DNA of 64,000 nucleotides, taken from NCBI RefSeq assembly GCF_001668675.1, contig NZ_LZKQ01000008.1:1-64000 (forward strand), in the 5' to 3' direction. How positions within the stretch are numbered: the stretch's first letter is position 1; every line of letters starts with the position of its first letter. This stretch comes from Mycobacterium asiaticum. GTDB taxonomy: Bacteria > Actinomycetota > Actinomycetes > Mycobacteriales > Mycobacteriaceae. Positions 8,018 to 16,920 of this stretch are shown here, piece by piece. Made by a program: the position numbers and the translations under genes. The notes beneath the pieces are model-generated. The model was not told the DNA's origin, searched no databases, and saw only the letters and a program-made list of their open reading frames with translations.

Positions 8018-9376
8018 TTACACGCCGACGGCGCGTTCGAGATCCTTCAGTGACGTCTCCAGGTGGCTCAGCATGTGTTGCAGGTGGGGCACGCTGCCTC
8101 TGGCGCCGACGAGTCCGAAGTCTATGTTCTCGGCGTTGTTCGTGACGGTGATATTCATCGCCTGACCGTCCAATGTGATCGACAACGGGTAGTTGCCGAC
8201 CATTTGCGCGCCGCGCCAGTACAAGGGGTCCTTGGACCCGGGGACGTTGGAGATCACGATGTTGAACGGCGGCGGGGCAGTGCGGATGAAGCCCGGGATC
8301 AGGCCGAGGAACAGGCCACCGGTCATGAACGCCGACAGGGCGAGTTGCTGCGCCTTGGGCAGCTGATTGAAGACCTGCTTCTGCTCGTGCATCGACGAAC
8401 TGATTCCGGCGAGGCGGTCGCCGGCGTCCTCGACGTCGGTGTTCAGGTTGCACAACACCGTGCCCACCGCGTTGCCGCCGCCTTCGCCGTCGCCCTCCTT
8501 GCGCAGGCTGACGGGGACCATTGCGATCAGCGGCGCATCAGGCAGCGCGTTCTGCTCGATCAGGTACGCGCGCAGGGCGCCGGCCGACATCGCCAGCACG
8601 ACATCGTTGAAGGTTGCGCCCGCGGCGGCTTTCACCGCGTTGATGCGTTCCAGCGACCACGACTGCGCGGCGATGCGCCGGGCGCCGCCGATGCGCACGT
8701 TGAACATCGTTTTGGGCGCCCGGAACGGGAAGGTGAGCTGCTGTTCGAGCAACGCCGCGCGCGCCAGGTTCAGCGTGGACGGGCCGAGCGCGACGGCTGA
8801 TCCCAGGGTGCCGGTCAGCGCGTCCAGCGGGGACGAACCCCCGCCGCTGTCCGGCCGATGCCGGGGCTTGAGCTCCCATGGCACGCGGACTTCGTCGTCA
8901 GTTGGGTCGTCGGTGAAGGCGCGCTGCATCAGCCGCAACGCGGAAACGCCGTCCATCAGCGAATGGTGGAACTTGGTGTAGACCGCGTAGCGGCCGTCGT
9001 TGAGCCCTTCGACCAGGTGGGCTTCCCACAGCGGGCGGTGGCGGTCGAGCAGGCTGCCGTGCAGCCGCGAGGCCAGCTCCAGCAGTTCGCGAACGCGACC
9101 CGGGCGGGGCAGGGCCGAGCGCCGGAAGTGGTAGTCGAGTTCGACCTCTTTGTCGAGCGCCCAAGCCAGGTTGGTGAGCGGGCCGAAGAACGCCGGGTGC
9201 TTGCGGAAGGTGGGCTGGACGTCGGTGCAATTGAGCATCGATTCGTAGGCCTCGGTCACGAATTCTTCATCGGCGCCTTCGGGCGGCTTGAAGAGTTGCA
9301 GAGCGCCGACGTGCATCGGGTGTTCACGTGACTCGCCGACCAGAAACATGGAGTCGGCTGGAGCAATCAGCTTCAT
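8018..9376 (-). CDS. Wax ester synthase/diacylglycerol acyltransferase (WS/DGAT)
   Basis: A 452-residue WS/DGAT enzyme, which transfers acyl-CoA to diacylglycerol or long-chain alcohols and so makes storage triacylglycerol or wax. It starts MKLIAPADSMFLVG, has the catalytic HHxxxDG motif as HHSLMDG (about residues 140-146), and ends in the C-terminal DUF1298 part (VISNVPGSKDPLYWRGAQM). The ATG at 9376 is used; GTG two codons earlier is possible. It is one of many paralogues in mycobacteria and the substrate cannot be read. Divergent from the SDR gene. Confidence 0.92.
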   Translation of the reverse strand: MKLIAPADSMFLVGESREHPMHVGALQLFKPPEGADEEFVTEAYESMLNCTDVQPTFRKHPAFFGPLTNLAWALDKEVELDYHFRRSALPRPGRVRELLELASRLHGSLLDRHRPLWEAHLVEGLNDGRYAVYTKFHHSLMDGVSALRLMQRAFTDDPTDDEVRVPWELKPRHRPDSGGGSSPLDALTGTLGSAVALGPSTLNLARAALLEQQLTFPFRAPKTMFNVRIGGARRIAAQSWSLERINAVKAAAGATFNDVVLAMSAGALRAYLIEQNALPDAPLIAMVPVSLRKEGDGEGGGNAVGTVLCNLNTDVEDAGDRLAGISSSMHEQKQVFNQLPKAQQLALSAFMTGGLFLGLIPGFIRTAPPPFNIVISNVPGSKDPLYWRGAQMVGNYPLSITLDGQAMNITVTNNAENIDFGLVGARGSVPHLQHMLSHLETSLKDLERAVGV

Positions 9377-9490
9377 GGCCACACTTTCGGTTAGACCCCT
9401 ACGGACCGGATATGAATAGCCATCTGTTGCGTTTCGCACACATTGGCTTGCGCCGTTTGACCGGCGGCGCGCCCGGGAAGATCAGGTCGA

Positions 9491-10465
9491 GTGGGTATCA
9501 CTGTCGCGATTACCGGCCCGACCGGCGAGATTGGCATTTCGGCCGTCACGGCGCTGGAGCGCGAACCCGCGGTGGACAAGATCATCGGGATGGCGCGTCG
9601 GCCTTTCGACCCGCTGACGCATGGCTGGGCCAAAACGATTTACAAGCAAGGCGACATCCTGGATCGGGACGCTGTCGACGAGCTGGTCTCCGAAGCCGAC
9701 GTGGTGATCCACCTGGCCTTCATCATCATGGGGTCGCGGGAAGAGAGCGAGCGGGTGAACTTGCAGGGCACCCGCAATGTTTTCGAGGCCACGGTGGCCG
9801 CGGAACGGCCCCGGCGACTCGTTTACACCTCGTCGGTCGCCGCCTATGGGTATCACTCCGACAACCCGGTGCCGCTGACTGAAGATGTGCCGGCCCGTGG
9901 GTCTGCCGAGCACTACTACTCGGCCCAGAAGGCAGCCTGCGAGCAGGTGTTGGCCGAAGTCACCGAAGGTTCCTCGCTGGAAGTTTTCGTGCTGCGGCCG
10001 TGCATCGTCACCGGGCCGGAGGCACCGGCGCTGGCGGCGCCCCTGCAGAGTCTGCCCGGCATTGTGCGCGCCGCGAGCAAGGCCGTGCCGCTGCTGAAGC
10101 CGGTGGTGCCCGACCCCGGATTTCCCCTTCAACTGGTCCACCACGACGATGTCGCCATCGCGATCGCCCTGGCGGCCACCGCACCCGCCCCGCCCGGGGC
10201 TTACAACATCGCCGGTGACGGAACGGTGACCGTCAGCGAGGTGGCGCGGGCACTGGGCGCGCGTGCCGTGCGCGTTCCAGCCGCGGCGGCCTCGGCGGCG
10301 TCCGCCGCGATCACCCGGTTGCCATTCGTGCCGTCCCTGCTGGAATGGCTGCACGTCGCACGAACATCGGTGGTGATGGACACCGCGAAGGCCAAGAATG
10401 AACTGGGTTGGCAGCCCACCCACACATCGGCCGAGGCCCTCGAGTCGCTGGCTTCTGCGGTCTAG
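9491..10465 (+). CDS. NAD-dependent epimerase/dehydratase (extended SDR)
   Basis: A 324-residue extended short-chain dehydrogenase. The N-terminal Rossmann motif is GPTGEIG in GITVAITGPTGEIGISAV, the serine is in LVYTSSVAAYG and the catalytic YxxxK is YYSAQK (about residues 139-144). The C-terminus (from about 235) is Ala-rich. Similar proteins act on nucleotide sugars or as 3-beta-hydroxysteroid-like dehydrogenases; the substrate is unknown. It is divergent from the WS/DGAT gene, so a lipid role is possible by context only. Confidence 0.88.
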   Translation: MGITVAITGPTGEIGISAVTALEREPAVDKIIGMARRPFDPLTHGWAKTIYKQGDILDRDAVDELVSEADVVIHLAFIIMGSREESERVNLQGTRNVFEATVAAERPRRLVYTSSVAAYGYHSDNPVPLTEDVPARGSAEHYYSAQKAACEQVLAEVTEGSSLEVFVLRPCIVTGPEAPALAAPLQSLPGIVRAASKAVPLLKPVVPDPGFPLQLVHHDDVAIAIALAATAPAPPGAYNIAGDGTVTVSEVARALGARAVRVPAAAASAASAAITRLPFVPSLLEWLHVARTSVVMDTAKAKNELGWQPTHTSAEALESLASAV

Positions 10466-10477
10466 TTACGGCCGGGG

Positions 10478-10543
10478 TACGTTGAGGCCGTGACAGCCGG
10501 AAACGACGCCGTGACCGCCGGAAAGACGCCGTGGGGCACGTAA
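10478..10543 (+). CDS. Possible leaderless 17-codon uORF before fdhD
   Basis: TACGTT (10478-10483) is followed after 6 nt by GTG at 10490, opening a frame of 17 codons that stops at TAA 10541-10543, overlapping the first codons of fdhD in another frame. The DNA contains two imperfect 20-21 bp direct copies (10490-10510 and 10511-10530). Either it is a leaderless leader peptide coupled to fdhD, or a base is missing and this is the true N-terminus of FdhD. Confidence 0.35.
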   Translation, partial: YVEAVTAGNDAVTAGKTPWGT

Positions 10544-11352
10544 CGGCGCGCCGGCGCGTCGCGCATTTGTCAGCCGGCCGAGCGATCACCCGGCAAGAAA
10601 CCCTGGCCGTCGAGGAGCCGCTGGAGATCCGCGTCAACGGGACGGCGACCACCGTCACCATGCGCACACCCGGCTCGGATTTCGAACTGGCGCAGGGTTT
10701 TCTGCTGACCGAGGGCATCATCGGGCAACGCGCGGACGTGCACACCATCCGTTACTGCGACGGCCGCGGCGACGACGGCGGCAACAACTACAACGTCCTG
10801 GACGTCACCCTGTCGGCGGACCTCCCGTCGCCCGACCTGGACCTCACTCGCAACTTTTACACCACCTCCTCGTGCGGTGTCTGCGGGAAAGCGTCCCTGG
10901 ATGCGGTGCAACTGGTCAGTCGTTACTCGCCCGGTGACGATCCCGCGACCGTCACCGCCGACACCCTGCGAGCCATGCCGGACGCCCTGCGCGATGCGCA
11001 AAAGGTTTTCGCGGCGACCGGTGGTCTGCACGCCGCGGCGCTGTTCGGCGTGGACGGGACCATGCTGGCCGTTCGCGAGGACATCGGCCGCCACAACGCG
11101 GTCGACAAGGTCATCGGATGGGCGCTAGAGCACGACCGGGTGCCGTTGGCTGCCTCGGTGCTGTTGGTCAGTGGGCGGGCCTCGTTCGAACTGACCCAAA
11201 AAGCTTTGATGGCTGGGATTCCCGTGCTGGCTGCCGTATCGGCACCGTCGTCGCTGGCGGTGTCGCTGGCCGAAGAGTCCGGGATCACCCTGGTGGCGTT
11301 TCTGCGGCAGGATTCGATGAACGTGTACACCAGACCGGACCGAGTCACCTAG
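10531..11352 (+). CDS. fdhD: Formate dehydrogenase accessory sulfurtransferase FdhD
   Basis: A 273-residue FdhD, which carries sulfur from a cysteine desulfurase to the molybdenum cofactor of formate dehydrogenase. The sulfur-relay cysteines are in [14 protein letters not shown] (about residues 113-126). [14 protein letters not shown] and [12 protein letters not shown] are the family cofactor-binding blocks. The GTG at 10531 has GGAAAG just upstream, but alignment in memory with H37Rv FdhD shows extra N-terminal residues there. The partner gene fdhF, adjacent in H37Rv, is not present in the window. Confidence 0.92.
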   Translation: MGHVTARRRVAHLSAGRAITRQETLAVEEPLEIRVNGTATTVTMRTPGSDFELAQGFLLTEGIIGQRADVHTIRYCDGRGDDGGNNYNVLDVTLSADLPSPDLDLTRNFYTTSSCGVCGKASLDAVQLVSRYSPGDDPATVTADTLRAMPDALRDAQKVFAATGGLHAAALFGVDGTMLAVREDIGRHNAVDKVIGWALEHDRVPLAASVLLVSGRASFELTQKALMAGIPVLAAVSAPSSLAVSLAEESGITLVAFLRQDSMNVYTRPDRVT

Positions 11353-11428
11353 CGCCGGACTGGCTGGATTGGGAAGCTCGGGACGCGGGTAGCCGGTCGT
11401 ATCGCTGCACACAGCTGAGGAGCCGGCC

Positions 11429-11659
11429 ATGCTGCATGAAATCGTCCTTGCCGCACAAAGCAACCCCGAGGCAGCAGGTTTCATCCTGCGCGGGATCAAA
11501 GGGATCTTCGTCGCGATCGGCAGCGTGATCGCGGCCATCGTCTGCGCCCTGATCGCGTCGATGAAAGGACGCAGCGCCCTCATCTGGGGAATCTGCGGCC
11601 TGTTCTTCAGCATCCTCACGCTCATCATCGTCATAATCATTCCGAGCAAGCGGACGTGA
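11429..11659 (+). CDS. Small two-helix membrane protein
   Basis: A 76-residue hydrophobic protein with two likely transmembrane segments (about 25-45 and 50-70) joined by SMKGRSALIW, and a basic C-terminal PSKRT. It is preceded by GAGGAG, 8 nt before the ATG, and has codon use like its neighbours, so it is probably real. No family is recognised with confidence. It sits between fdhD and the UPF0102 gene on the same strand. Confidence 0.7.
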   Translation: MLHEIVLAAQSNPEAAGFILRGIKGIFVAIGSVIAAIVCALIASMKGRSALIWGICGLFFSILTLIIVIIIPSKRT

Positions 11660-11790
11660 TTCACCGCCTCGCGCCGCTCCTCGGGGCGGGCTGTGGATGA
11701 CTGCTTGACTGGGGATAACTCGTTGCCCTGCGGCCGTTTTCCGGCCGCTCACCGGCGGTGGTGTCGGCCCCGCAGCGCACCCTGGGCCGC

Positions 11791-12159
11791 ATGACGACGT
11801 TAACTCGCACCCAGTTGGGAGCGTTAGGCGAGCAACTGGCCGTAGATCATCTGACTCGCCGGGGCTTGCGGGTCCTGGCCCGTAATTGGCGTTGCCGGTA
11901 CGGCGAACTCGATGTGATCGCCACCGACCCGACTACGGGCACAGTGATTTTCGTCGAGGTGAAGACCCGCAGCGGAGACGGCTATGGCGGGCTCGCGCAG
12001 GCAGTCACCGCGTCGAAGGTCCGCAGGTTGCGCCGACTGGCCGGGCTTTGGCTGGCCGGTCAGAATCAGCGGTGGCCGGCGATCCGCATCGACGTGATCG
12101 GTGTGCGGATCGGCCGCCGCCCAGTTCCCGAGCTCACGCACATCGAGGGGATCGGCTGA
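11791..12159 (+). CDS. UPF0102/YraN endonuclease-fold protein (Rv2898c homologue)
   Basis: A 122-residue restriction-endonuclease-like fold protein. The PD-(D/E)xK-type residues are in GELDVIA and VIFVEVKTR (about residues 38-66), after GEQLAVDHLTRRGLRVLARN. The family is widespread, often beside comM/dprA as here, and its function is unclear; a role in DNA processing is inferred. The ATG at 11791 is preferred; a GTG 33 nt upstream is in frame. The stop overlaps the next start (TGATG). Confidence 0.9.
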   Translation: MTTLTRTQLGALGEQLAVDHLTRRGLRVLARNWRCRYGELDVIATDPTTGTVIFVEVKTRSGDGYGGLAQAVTASKVRRLRRLAGLWLAGQNQRWPAIRIDVIGVRIGRRPVPELTHIEGIG

Positions 12160-13670
12160 TGGCGCTGGGGCGGGCGTTCTCCGTTGCGGTCCGCGGGCTG
12201 GACGGGCACATCGTCGAGATTGAAGCCTTCATCACCTCGGGACTGCCGGGTGTGCATCTGGTCGGCTTGCCGGACGCGGCGTTGCAGGAATCCCGAGACC
12301 GGGTGCGGGCGGCGGTCACCAACTGCGGCGACGAATGGCCTCAATCCCGGCTCACCCTTGCGCTTTCACCGGCGACGCTGCCGAAGATGGGCTCGGTGTA
12401 CGACATCGCCCTGGCCGCCGCCGTGCTTTCGGCCAAGCGCAAGAAGCCATGGGATCGCCTGGAGAAGGCGGTGCTGCTGGGGGAACTGGCGCTGGACGGG
12501 CGGGTACGGCCGGTGCGCGGGGTGCTGCCCGCGGTGTTGGCCGCCAAACACGAAGGCTGGCCGTGCGTCGTGGTTCCGGCCGAGAACCTGGCCGAGGCCA
12601 GCCTGATCGACGGAATCGACGTCTGCGGAGTGCGCACCCTCGGCCAGTTGAAGAGCTGGCTGAACGGGGGCGCGCCGTTGGATCCGGCGATTCCGGGGGC
12701 CGCCGCCGGTCACGAGCCGGCCGCCGACCTGGTCGATGTCGTCGGGCAGTCACAGGCCCGTTTCGCCGTCGAGGTGGCCGCGGCGGGAGCGCATCACCTG
12801 ATGATGACCGGCCCACCGGGGGTGGGCAAAACAATGCTGGCACAACGTCTTCCGGGCTTGCTGCCGCCGCTATCGCATACGGAGTCGCTAGAAGTGACCG
12901 CGATACATTCGGTGGCCGGGCTGCTGTCCTGCGACACACCGCTGATCACCAGACCGCCGTTTGTGGCGCCGCACCACAGCTCCAGCGTTGCCGCTCTGGT
13001 CGGCGGTGGTTCGGGGATGGCGCGTCCGGGTGCGGTGAGTCGGGCGCACCGCGGAGTGCTTTTTCTCGACGAGTGCGCCGAGATCGGCGTCCGGGCGTTG
13101 GAAGCGCTGCGAACACCATTGGAAGACGGCGAGATTCGCCTCGCCCGACGTGACGGTGTGGCGTGCTACCCGGCACGGTTCCAACTGGTGCTGGCCGCGA
13201 ATCCGTGCCCATGCGCACCGGCCGACCCGCAGGACTGCATCTGCGCGGCGCCGGTCAAACGGCGCTATCTGGGCAAGCTCTCCGGGCCGCTGCTGGACCG
13301 GGTGGACCTGCGGGTGCAGATGCATTCGGTGCGGGCCGGGGCATTCACGGGCACCGACGGCGAGTCGACCGCGCAGGTGCGTGAGCGCGTGAAGAAAGCC
13401 CGGGATGCGGCGGCCGAGCGTTGGCGGCGGCACGGATTTCGCACCAACGCCGAGGTCAGTGGCCCGTTGCTGCGCAGGAAATTCCGGCTCAGCAACGCCG
13501 CGATGCGACCACTGCGCGACGCGCTGGATCGTGGCGCGCTCAGCATCCGCGGGGTAGACCGCACGCTGCGCGTCGCGTGGAGCCTTGCCGACCTGGCCGG
13601 GCGCACTTCCCCGGACCTGGCCGACGTCGCCGCCGCGTTGAGTTTCCGGCAATCGGGGACACGGCGATGA
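12159..13670 (+). CDS. ComM/YifB-like AAA ATPase (Mg-chelatase subunit I type)
   Basis: A 503-residue protein equal in length to Rv2897c. Residues 1-165 form the N-terminal ChlI-like domain (LGRAFSVAVRGLDGHIVEIE). The AAA core has Walker A GPPGVGKTMLA and Walker B VLFLDECAEI, with a zinc-type CPC...C cluster (NPCPCAPADPQDCIC). ComM is a helicase that promotes branch migration during natural transformation. Its coupling to dprA (ATGA overlap) supports a DNA-uptake or recombination role. Confidence 0.93.
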   Translation: MALGRAFSVAVRGLDGHIVEIEAFITSGLPGVHLVGLPDAALQESRDRVRAAVTNCGDEWPQSRLTLALSPATLPKMGSVYDIALAAAVLSAKRKKPWDRLEKAVLLGELALDGRVRPVRGVLPAVLAAKHEGWPCVVVPAENLAEASLIDGIDVCGVRTLGQLKSWLNGGAPLDPAIPGAAAGHEPAADLVDVVGQSQARFAVEVAAAGAHHLMMTGPPGVGKTMLAQRLPGLLPPLSHTESLEVTAIHSVAGLLSCDTPLITRPPFVAPHHSSSVAALVGGGSGMARPGAVSRAHRGVLFLDECAEIGVRALEALRTPLEDGEIRLARRDGVACYPARFQLVLAANPCPCAPADPQDCICAAPVKRRYLGKLSGPLLDRVDLRVQMHSVRAGAFTGTDGESTAQVRERVKKARDAAAERWRRHGFRTNAEVSGPLLRRKFRLSNAAMRPLRDALDRGALSIRGVDRTLRVAWSLADLAGRTSPDLADVAAALSFRQSGTRR

Positions 13671-14818
13671 GCGCCGATCCCACTTTGTTGGCGTGGGCCT
13701 ATCTGTCCCGGGTGGCCGAACCGCCCTGCGCCGAACTGGCCGCGTTTGTCGCAGCCGTCGGGCCCCGCGAGGCGGCTGAGCGGATCCGGCGGGGGCTGGT
13801 CGAGGACGAGTTGCTGCGGCAGACCGCCGCTCGGCGAGAAATCGACTCGGCTGCAACGGATCTAGAGCTGATCGCACGGCGGGGCGGCCGGTTGATCACA
13901 CCCGATGGTGACGAGTGGCCGGTGCTGGCGTTCGCCGCGTTCGACGGCACCCGGGCACCGAGAGGCGCGCCGCTGGTAGCGCCGATGGTGCTGTGGGCGA
14001 TCGGTCCGGTGCGTCTCGACGAGGTCGCTCAGCGCGCGGCCGCCCTCGTTGGCACCCGAGCCTCGACGGCCTATGGCGAGCATGTGACCGCCGAGTTGGC
14101 GACGGGCTTGGCCGAGCGTGACGTCGCGATCGTCTCGGGTGGCGCCTACGGTATCGACGGGGCAGCTCATCGGGCCGCGTTGGGCGTCGACGGGATCACC
14201 GTGGCCGTCCTGGCCGGCGGGCTCGACATCCCCTATCCCTCGGGGCATTCCGCGCTCCTGCATCGCATCAGCCAGCACGGGCTGTTGTTCACCGAGTACC
14301 CGCCCGGTGTCCGGCCGGCGCGCTATCGCTTCCTGACCCGCAACCGTCTGGTGGCCGCAGTCTCGGGCGCCGCTGTGGTCGTGGAGGCCGGGCTGCGCAG
14401 CGGCGCCGCCAACACGGCCGCGTGGGCGCGGGCCCTGGGCCGGGTGGTCGGCGCGGTGCCCGGTCCGGTGACGTCGTCGGCGTCGGCCGGATGCCACGTG
14501 CTGTTGCGCAACGATGCGGCGCTGGTGACTCGCGCCGACGACATCGTCGAGATGGTGGGACGCATCGGCGAGCTGGCCGCCGACGAGCCGCGACCGATCA
14601 CGGTGCTGGACGAGTTGGGCGAACCGGAGCGTCAGGTCTACGAAGCTTTGCCGGGCCGGGGCGGCGCCACCGTCGACGAGATCGCCATCGCTTCGGGGCT
14701 GGTCCCTGAGCGTGTGCTGGGGCCACTGGCGATGCTGGAACTGGCCGGGCTGGTCGAGTGTCGCGACGGCTGCTGGCGGATCGTCCGTCAGCGTCGCACG
14801 AAGGCGCGACTCGTATAG
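13667..14818 (+). CDS. dprA: DNA processing protein DprA/Smf
   Basis: A 383-residue DprA, which binds single-stranded DNA and loads RecA. The Rossmann-like core runs from about residue 100: VGTRASTAYGEHV, VSGGAYGIDGAAH, LAGGLDIPYPSGH, LTRNRLVAAVS and VEAGLRSGAANTA. The C-terminal winged helix follows (about 320-375). It overlaps comM by 4 nt (ATGA). TATAGT across its stop codon is a likely promoter for viuB. Confidence 0.94.
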   Translation: MSADPTLLAWAYLSRVAEPPCAELAAFVAAVGPREAAERIRRGLVEDELLRQTAARREIDSAATDLELIARRGGRLITPDGDEWPVLAFAAFDGTRAPRGAPLVAPMVLWAIGPVRLDEVAQRAAALVGTRASTAYGEHVTAELATGLAERDVAIVSGGAYGIDGAAHRAALGVDGITVAVLAGGLDIPYPSGHSALLHRISQHGLLFTEYPPGVRPARYRFLTRNRLVAAVSGAAVVVEAGLRSGAANTAAWARALGRVVGAVPGPVTSSASAGCHVLLRNDAALVTRADDIVEMVGRIGELAADEPRPITVLDELGEPERQVYEALPGRGGATVDEIAIASGLVPERVLGPLAMLELAGLVECRDGCWRIVRQRRTKARLV

Positions 14819-14819
14819 T
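14814..14819 (+). promoter_or_regulatory. -10 element for viuB
   Basis: TATAGT, a full TANNNT match, overlaps the dprA stop. It is 33 nt before the viuB GTG and would leave a leader of about 27 nt holding the GGGAGGA ribosome-binding site. Confidence 0.5.
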
Positions 14820-14852
14820 CGACTCAGGGTCGGGTCTGATCAGGGAGGATAA

Positions 14853-15701
14853 GTGGCAGGTCGGCCGCTGCAGGCATTCGAGGTAGTCAGCACCCAAGAG
14901 CTGACGCCGCACATGGTCCGGGTGGTGTTGGGCGCCAAGAACTTCGAGGCCTTTGTGCCCAGCAAGTTCACCGACTCCTACGTCAAGCTGGTCTTCGTCC
15001 CTGACGGCATCGACCTGCAGGAACTACCGCAACCGCTGACGATTGACAGCTTCGCCGACCTACCCGACGAGCAACGGCCGCCGGTGCGCACCTTCACCGT
15101 GCGCCGTGTCGACGAGGAGGCCGGCCAGATCACCCTGGACATCGCGGTGCACGGCGAGCACGGCGTGGCCGGACAGTGGGCCGCCGCGGTCCAACCAGGT
15201 GAGCCGATCCACCTGATGGGGCCGAGCGGCGCCTACACGCCCGATCCGACCGCCGACTGGCATCTGCTGGCCGGTGACGAATCGGCGCTGCCAGCTATCG
15301 GCGCGGCGCTCGAGGCGCTGCCCGAGACGGCGGTCGGCAAGGCATTCATCGAGGTCGCGGGTCCCGACGACGAGATCGAGTTGACCGCGCCGGACGGTGT
15401 CGAGGTCAATTGGGTGTTGCGCGGGGGCCGTGCGGACCTGGTCCCCGAAGACCGGGCGGGGGACCACGCGCCACTGATAGAGGCGGTCACCACCGCGCCC
15501 TGGCTGCCCGGCCAGGTGCACGTATTCATTCACGGCGAAGCCCAGGCAGTCATGCACAACTTGCGGCCCTACATCCGTAAGGAGCGCGGCGTCGAAGCTC
15601 AGTGGGCGTCGATCTCCGGCTACTGGCGGCGCGGCCGCACCGAGGAGTCCTTCCGGGAGTGGAAGAGGGAGCTGGCCGAAGCGGAGGCAGCGGAGCAGTA
15701 G
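14853..15701 (+). CDS. viuB: Siderophore-interacting FAD-dependent reductase (ViuB)
   Basis: A 282-residue siderophore-interacting protein of the ferredoxin-reductase type, expected to use FAD and NAD(P)H to release iron from ferric siderophore in the cytoplasm. The FAD-binding RTFTVR motif is near residue 75, a SIP-type NAD(P)H part follows (LLAGDESALPAIGAALEALP), and the C-terminus has AQWASISGYWRRGRTEE. GTG start with GGGAGGA upstream. No iron box was recognised by eye. Confidence 0.9.
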   Translation: MAGRPLQAFEVVSTQELTPHMVRVVLGAKNFEAFVPSKFTDSYVKLVFVPDGIDLQELPQPLTIDSFADLPDEQRPPVRTFTVRRVDEEAGQITLDIAVHGEHGVAGQWAAAVQPGEPIHLMGPSGAYTPDPTADWHLLAGDESALPAIGAALEALPETAVGKAFIEVAGPDDEIELTAPDGVEVNWVLRGGRADLVPEDRAGDHAPLIEAVTTAPWLPGQVHVFIHGEAQAVMHNLRPYIRKERGVEAQWASISGYWRRGRTEESFREWKRELAEAEAAEQ

Positions 15702-15727
15702 CGCCGGCCACTGGCATTCTCTAGGGC

Positions 15728-16888
15728 ATGGCATTCGGCGACTATCAGCTTGAGATCTACTTCCAGGGTCTGGCCGGCGTAACGCCCCCGCTCCCGATGG
15801 CCTTCGCGGAACTGGAGGCCAAAGCCGCGATGGCGATGCCGCCCTCGGTCTGGTCCTACGTTGTCGGCGGTGCCGGCGATGAGCGCACCCAGCGGGCCAA
15901 CCGTGAGGCATTCGATGGCTGGGGCCTGATGCCGCGCATGTTCGTCGGCGCCACCGATCGGGACCTCTCGGTCGACCTGTTCGGGATCAAGCTGCCCTCG
16001 CCGCTGTTCATGGCTCCGATCGGCGTCATCGGATTGTGCGCCCAGGACGGTCACGGCGACCTGGCGACCGCACGCGCGGCCGCCCGCACCGGCGTTCCGA
16101 TGGTGGTGTCGACCCTGACCGCCGACCCGATGGAAGAGGTCGCCGCCCAGTTCGGCGACACCCCCGGCTTCTTCCAGCTGTACACACCGAAGGACCGGGA
16201 TCTCGCCGCCAGCCTGGTGCACCGCGCCGAAGCCGCCGGATTCAAGGCCATCATCGTCACCCTCGACACCTGGATCCCGGGGTGGCGGCCACGCGACCTC
16301 ACCACGGCCAACTTTCCGCAGCTGCGCGGACTCTGCCTGAGCAACTACACCAGCGACCCGGTGTTTCGCGCCGGCATGGCCCGACCGCCCGAAGAAGACC
16401 CGCAGGGCACCGTGCTGAGTTGGGCGCAGACGTTCGGCAATCCTCTGACCTGGGACGATCTGAGCTGGCTGCGGTCGCTGACCGACCTGCCGCTGATCAT
16501 CAAAGGGATCTGCCACCCCGACGACGCCCGCCGCGCCAAGGACGGCGGCGCCGACGGCATCTACTGCTCCACTCACGGCGGGCGCCAGGCCAACGGCGGC
16601 CTACCCGCCCTGGATTGCCTGCCCGACGTGGTTGAGGCGGCCGACGGCCTGCCGGTGCTGTTCGACTCGGGTATCCGCAGCGGCGCCGACATCGTCAAGG
16701 CGCTGGCCATGGGCGCCACCGCCGTCGGCGTCGGCCGGCCCTACGCATACGGCCTGGCCCTGGGCGGCATCGACGGCGTCGTGCACGTGCTGCGCATGCT
16801 GCTCGCCGAAGCCGACCTGATCATGGCAGTCGACGGCTACCCGACGCTGAAAGATCTCACCCCGGACACACTGCGGCGCGTCCTGTAG
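15728..16888 (+). CDS. FMN-dependent alpha-hydroxy acid oxidase, lactate 2-monooxygenase type
   Basis: A 386-residue TIM-barrel flavoenzyme closely resembling mycobacterial lactate 2-monooxygenase, which turns L-lactate into acetate, CO2 and water. Shared blocks are [16 protein letters not shown]-like N-terminus, [48 protein letters not shown] and [16 protein letters not shown]. The catalytic His-Arg pair is in STHGGRQ, where most relatives read SNHGGRQ. Family calls between monooxygenase and dehydrogenase/oxidase cannot be settled from sequence. H37Rv has no gene here between viuB and xerC. Confidence 0.88.
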   Translation: MAFGDYQLEIYFQGLAGVTPPLPMAFAELEAKAAMAMPPSVWSYVVGGAGDERTQRANREAFDGWGLMPRMFVGATDRDLSVDLFGIKLPSPLFMAPIGVIGLCAQDGHGDLATARAAARTGVPMVVSTLTADPMEEVAAQFGDTPGFFQLYTPKDRDLAASLVHRAEAAGFKAIIVTLDTWIPGWRPRDLTTANFPQLRGLCLSNYTSDPVFRAGMARPPEEDPQGTVLSWAQTFGNPLTWDDLSWLRSLTDLPLIIKGICHPDDARRAKDGGADGIYCSTHGGRQANGGLPALDCLPDVVEAADGLPVLFDSGIRSGADIVKALAMGATAVGVGRPYAYGLALGGIDGVVHVLRMLLAEADLIMAVDGYPTLKDLTPDTLRRVL

Positions 16889-16920
16889 AAACGCGACGCC
16901 GCATCGGCCAGCGTGGGGGA

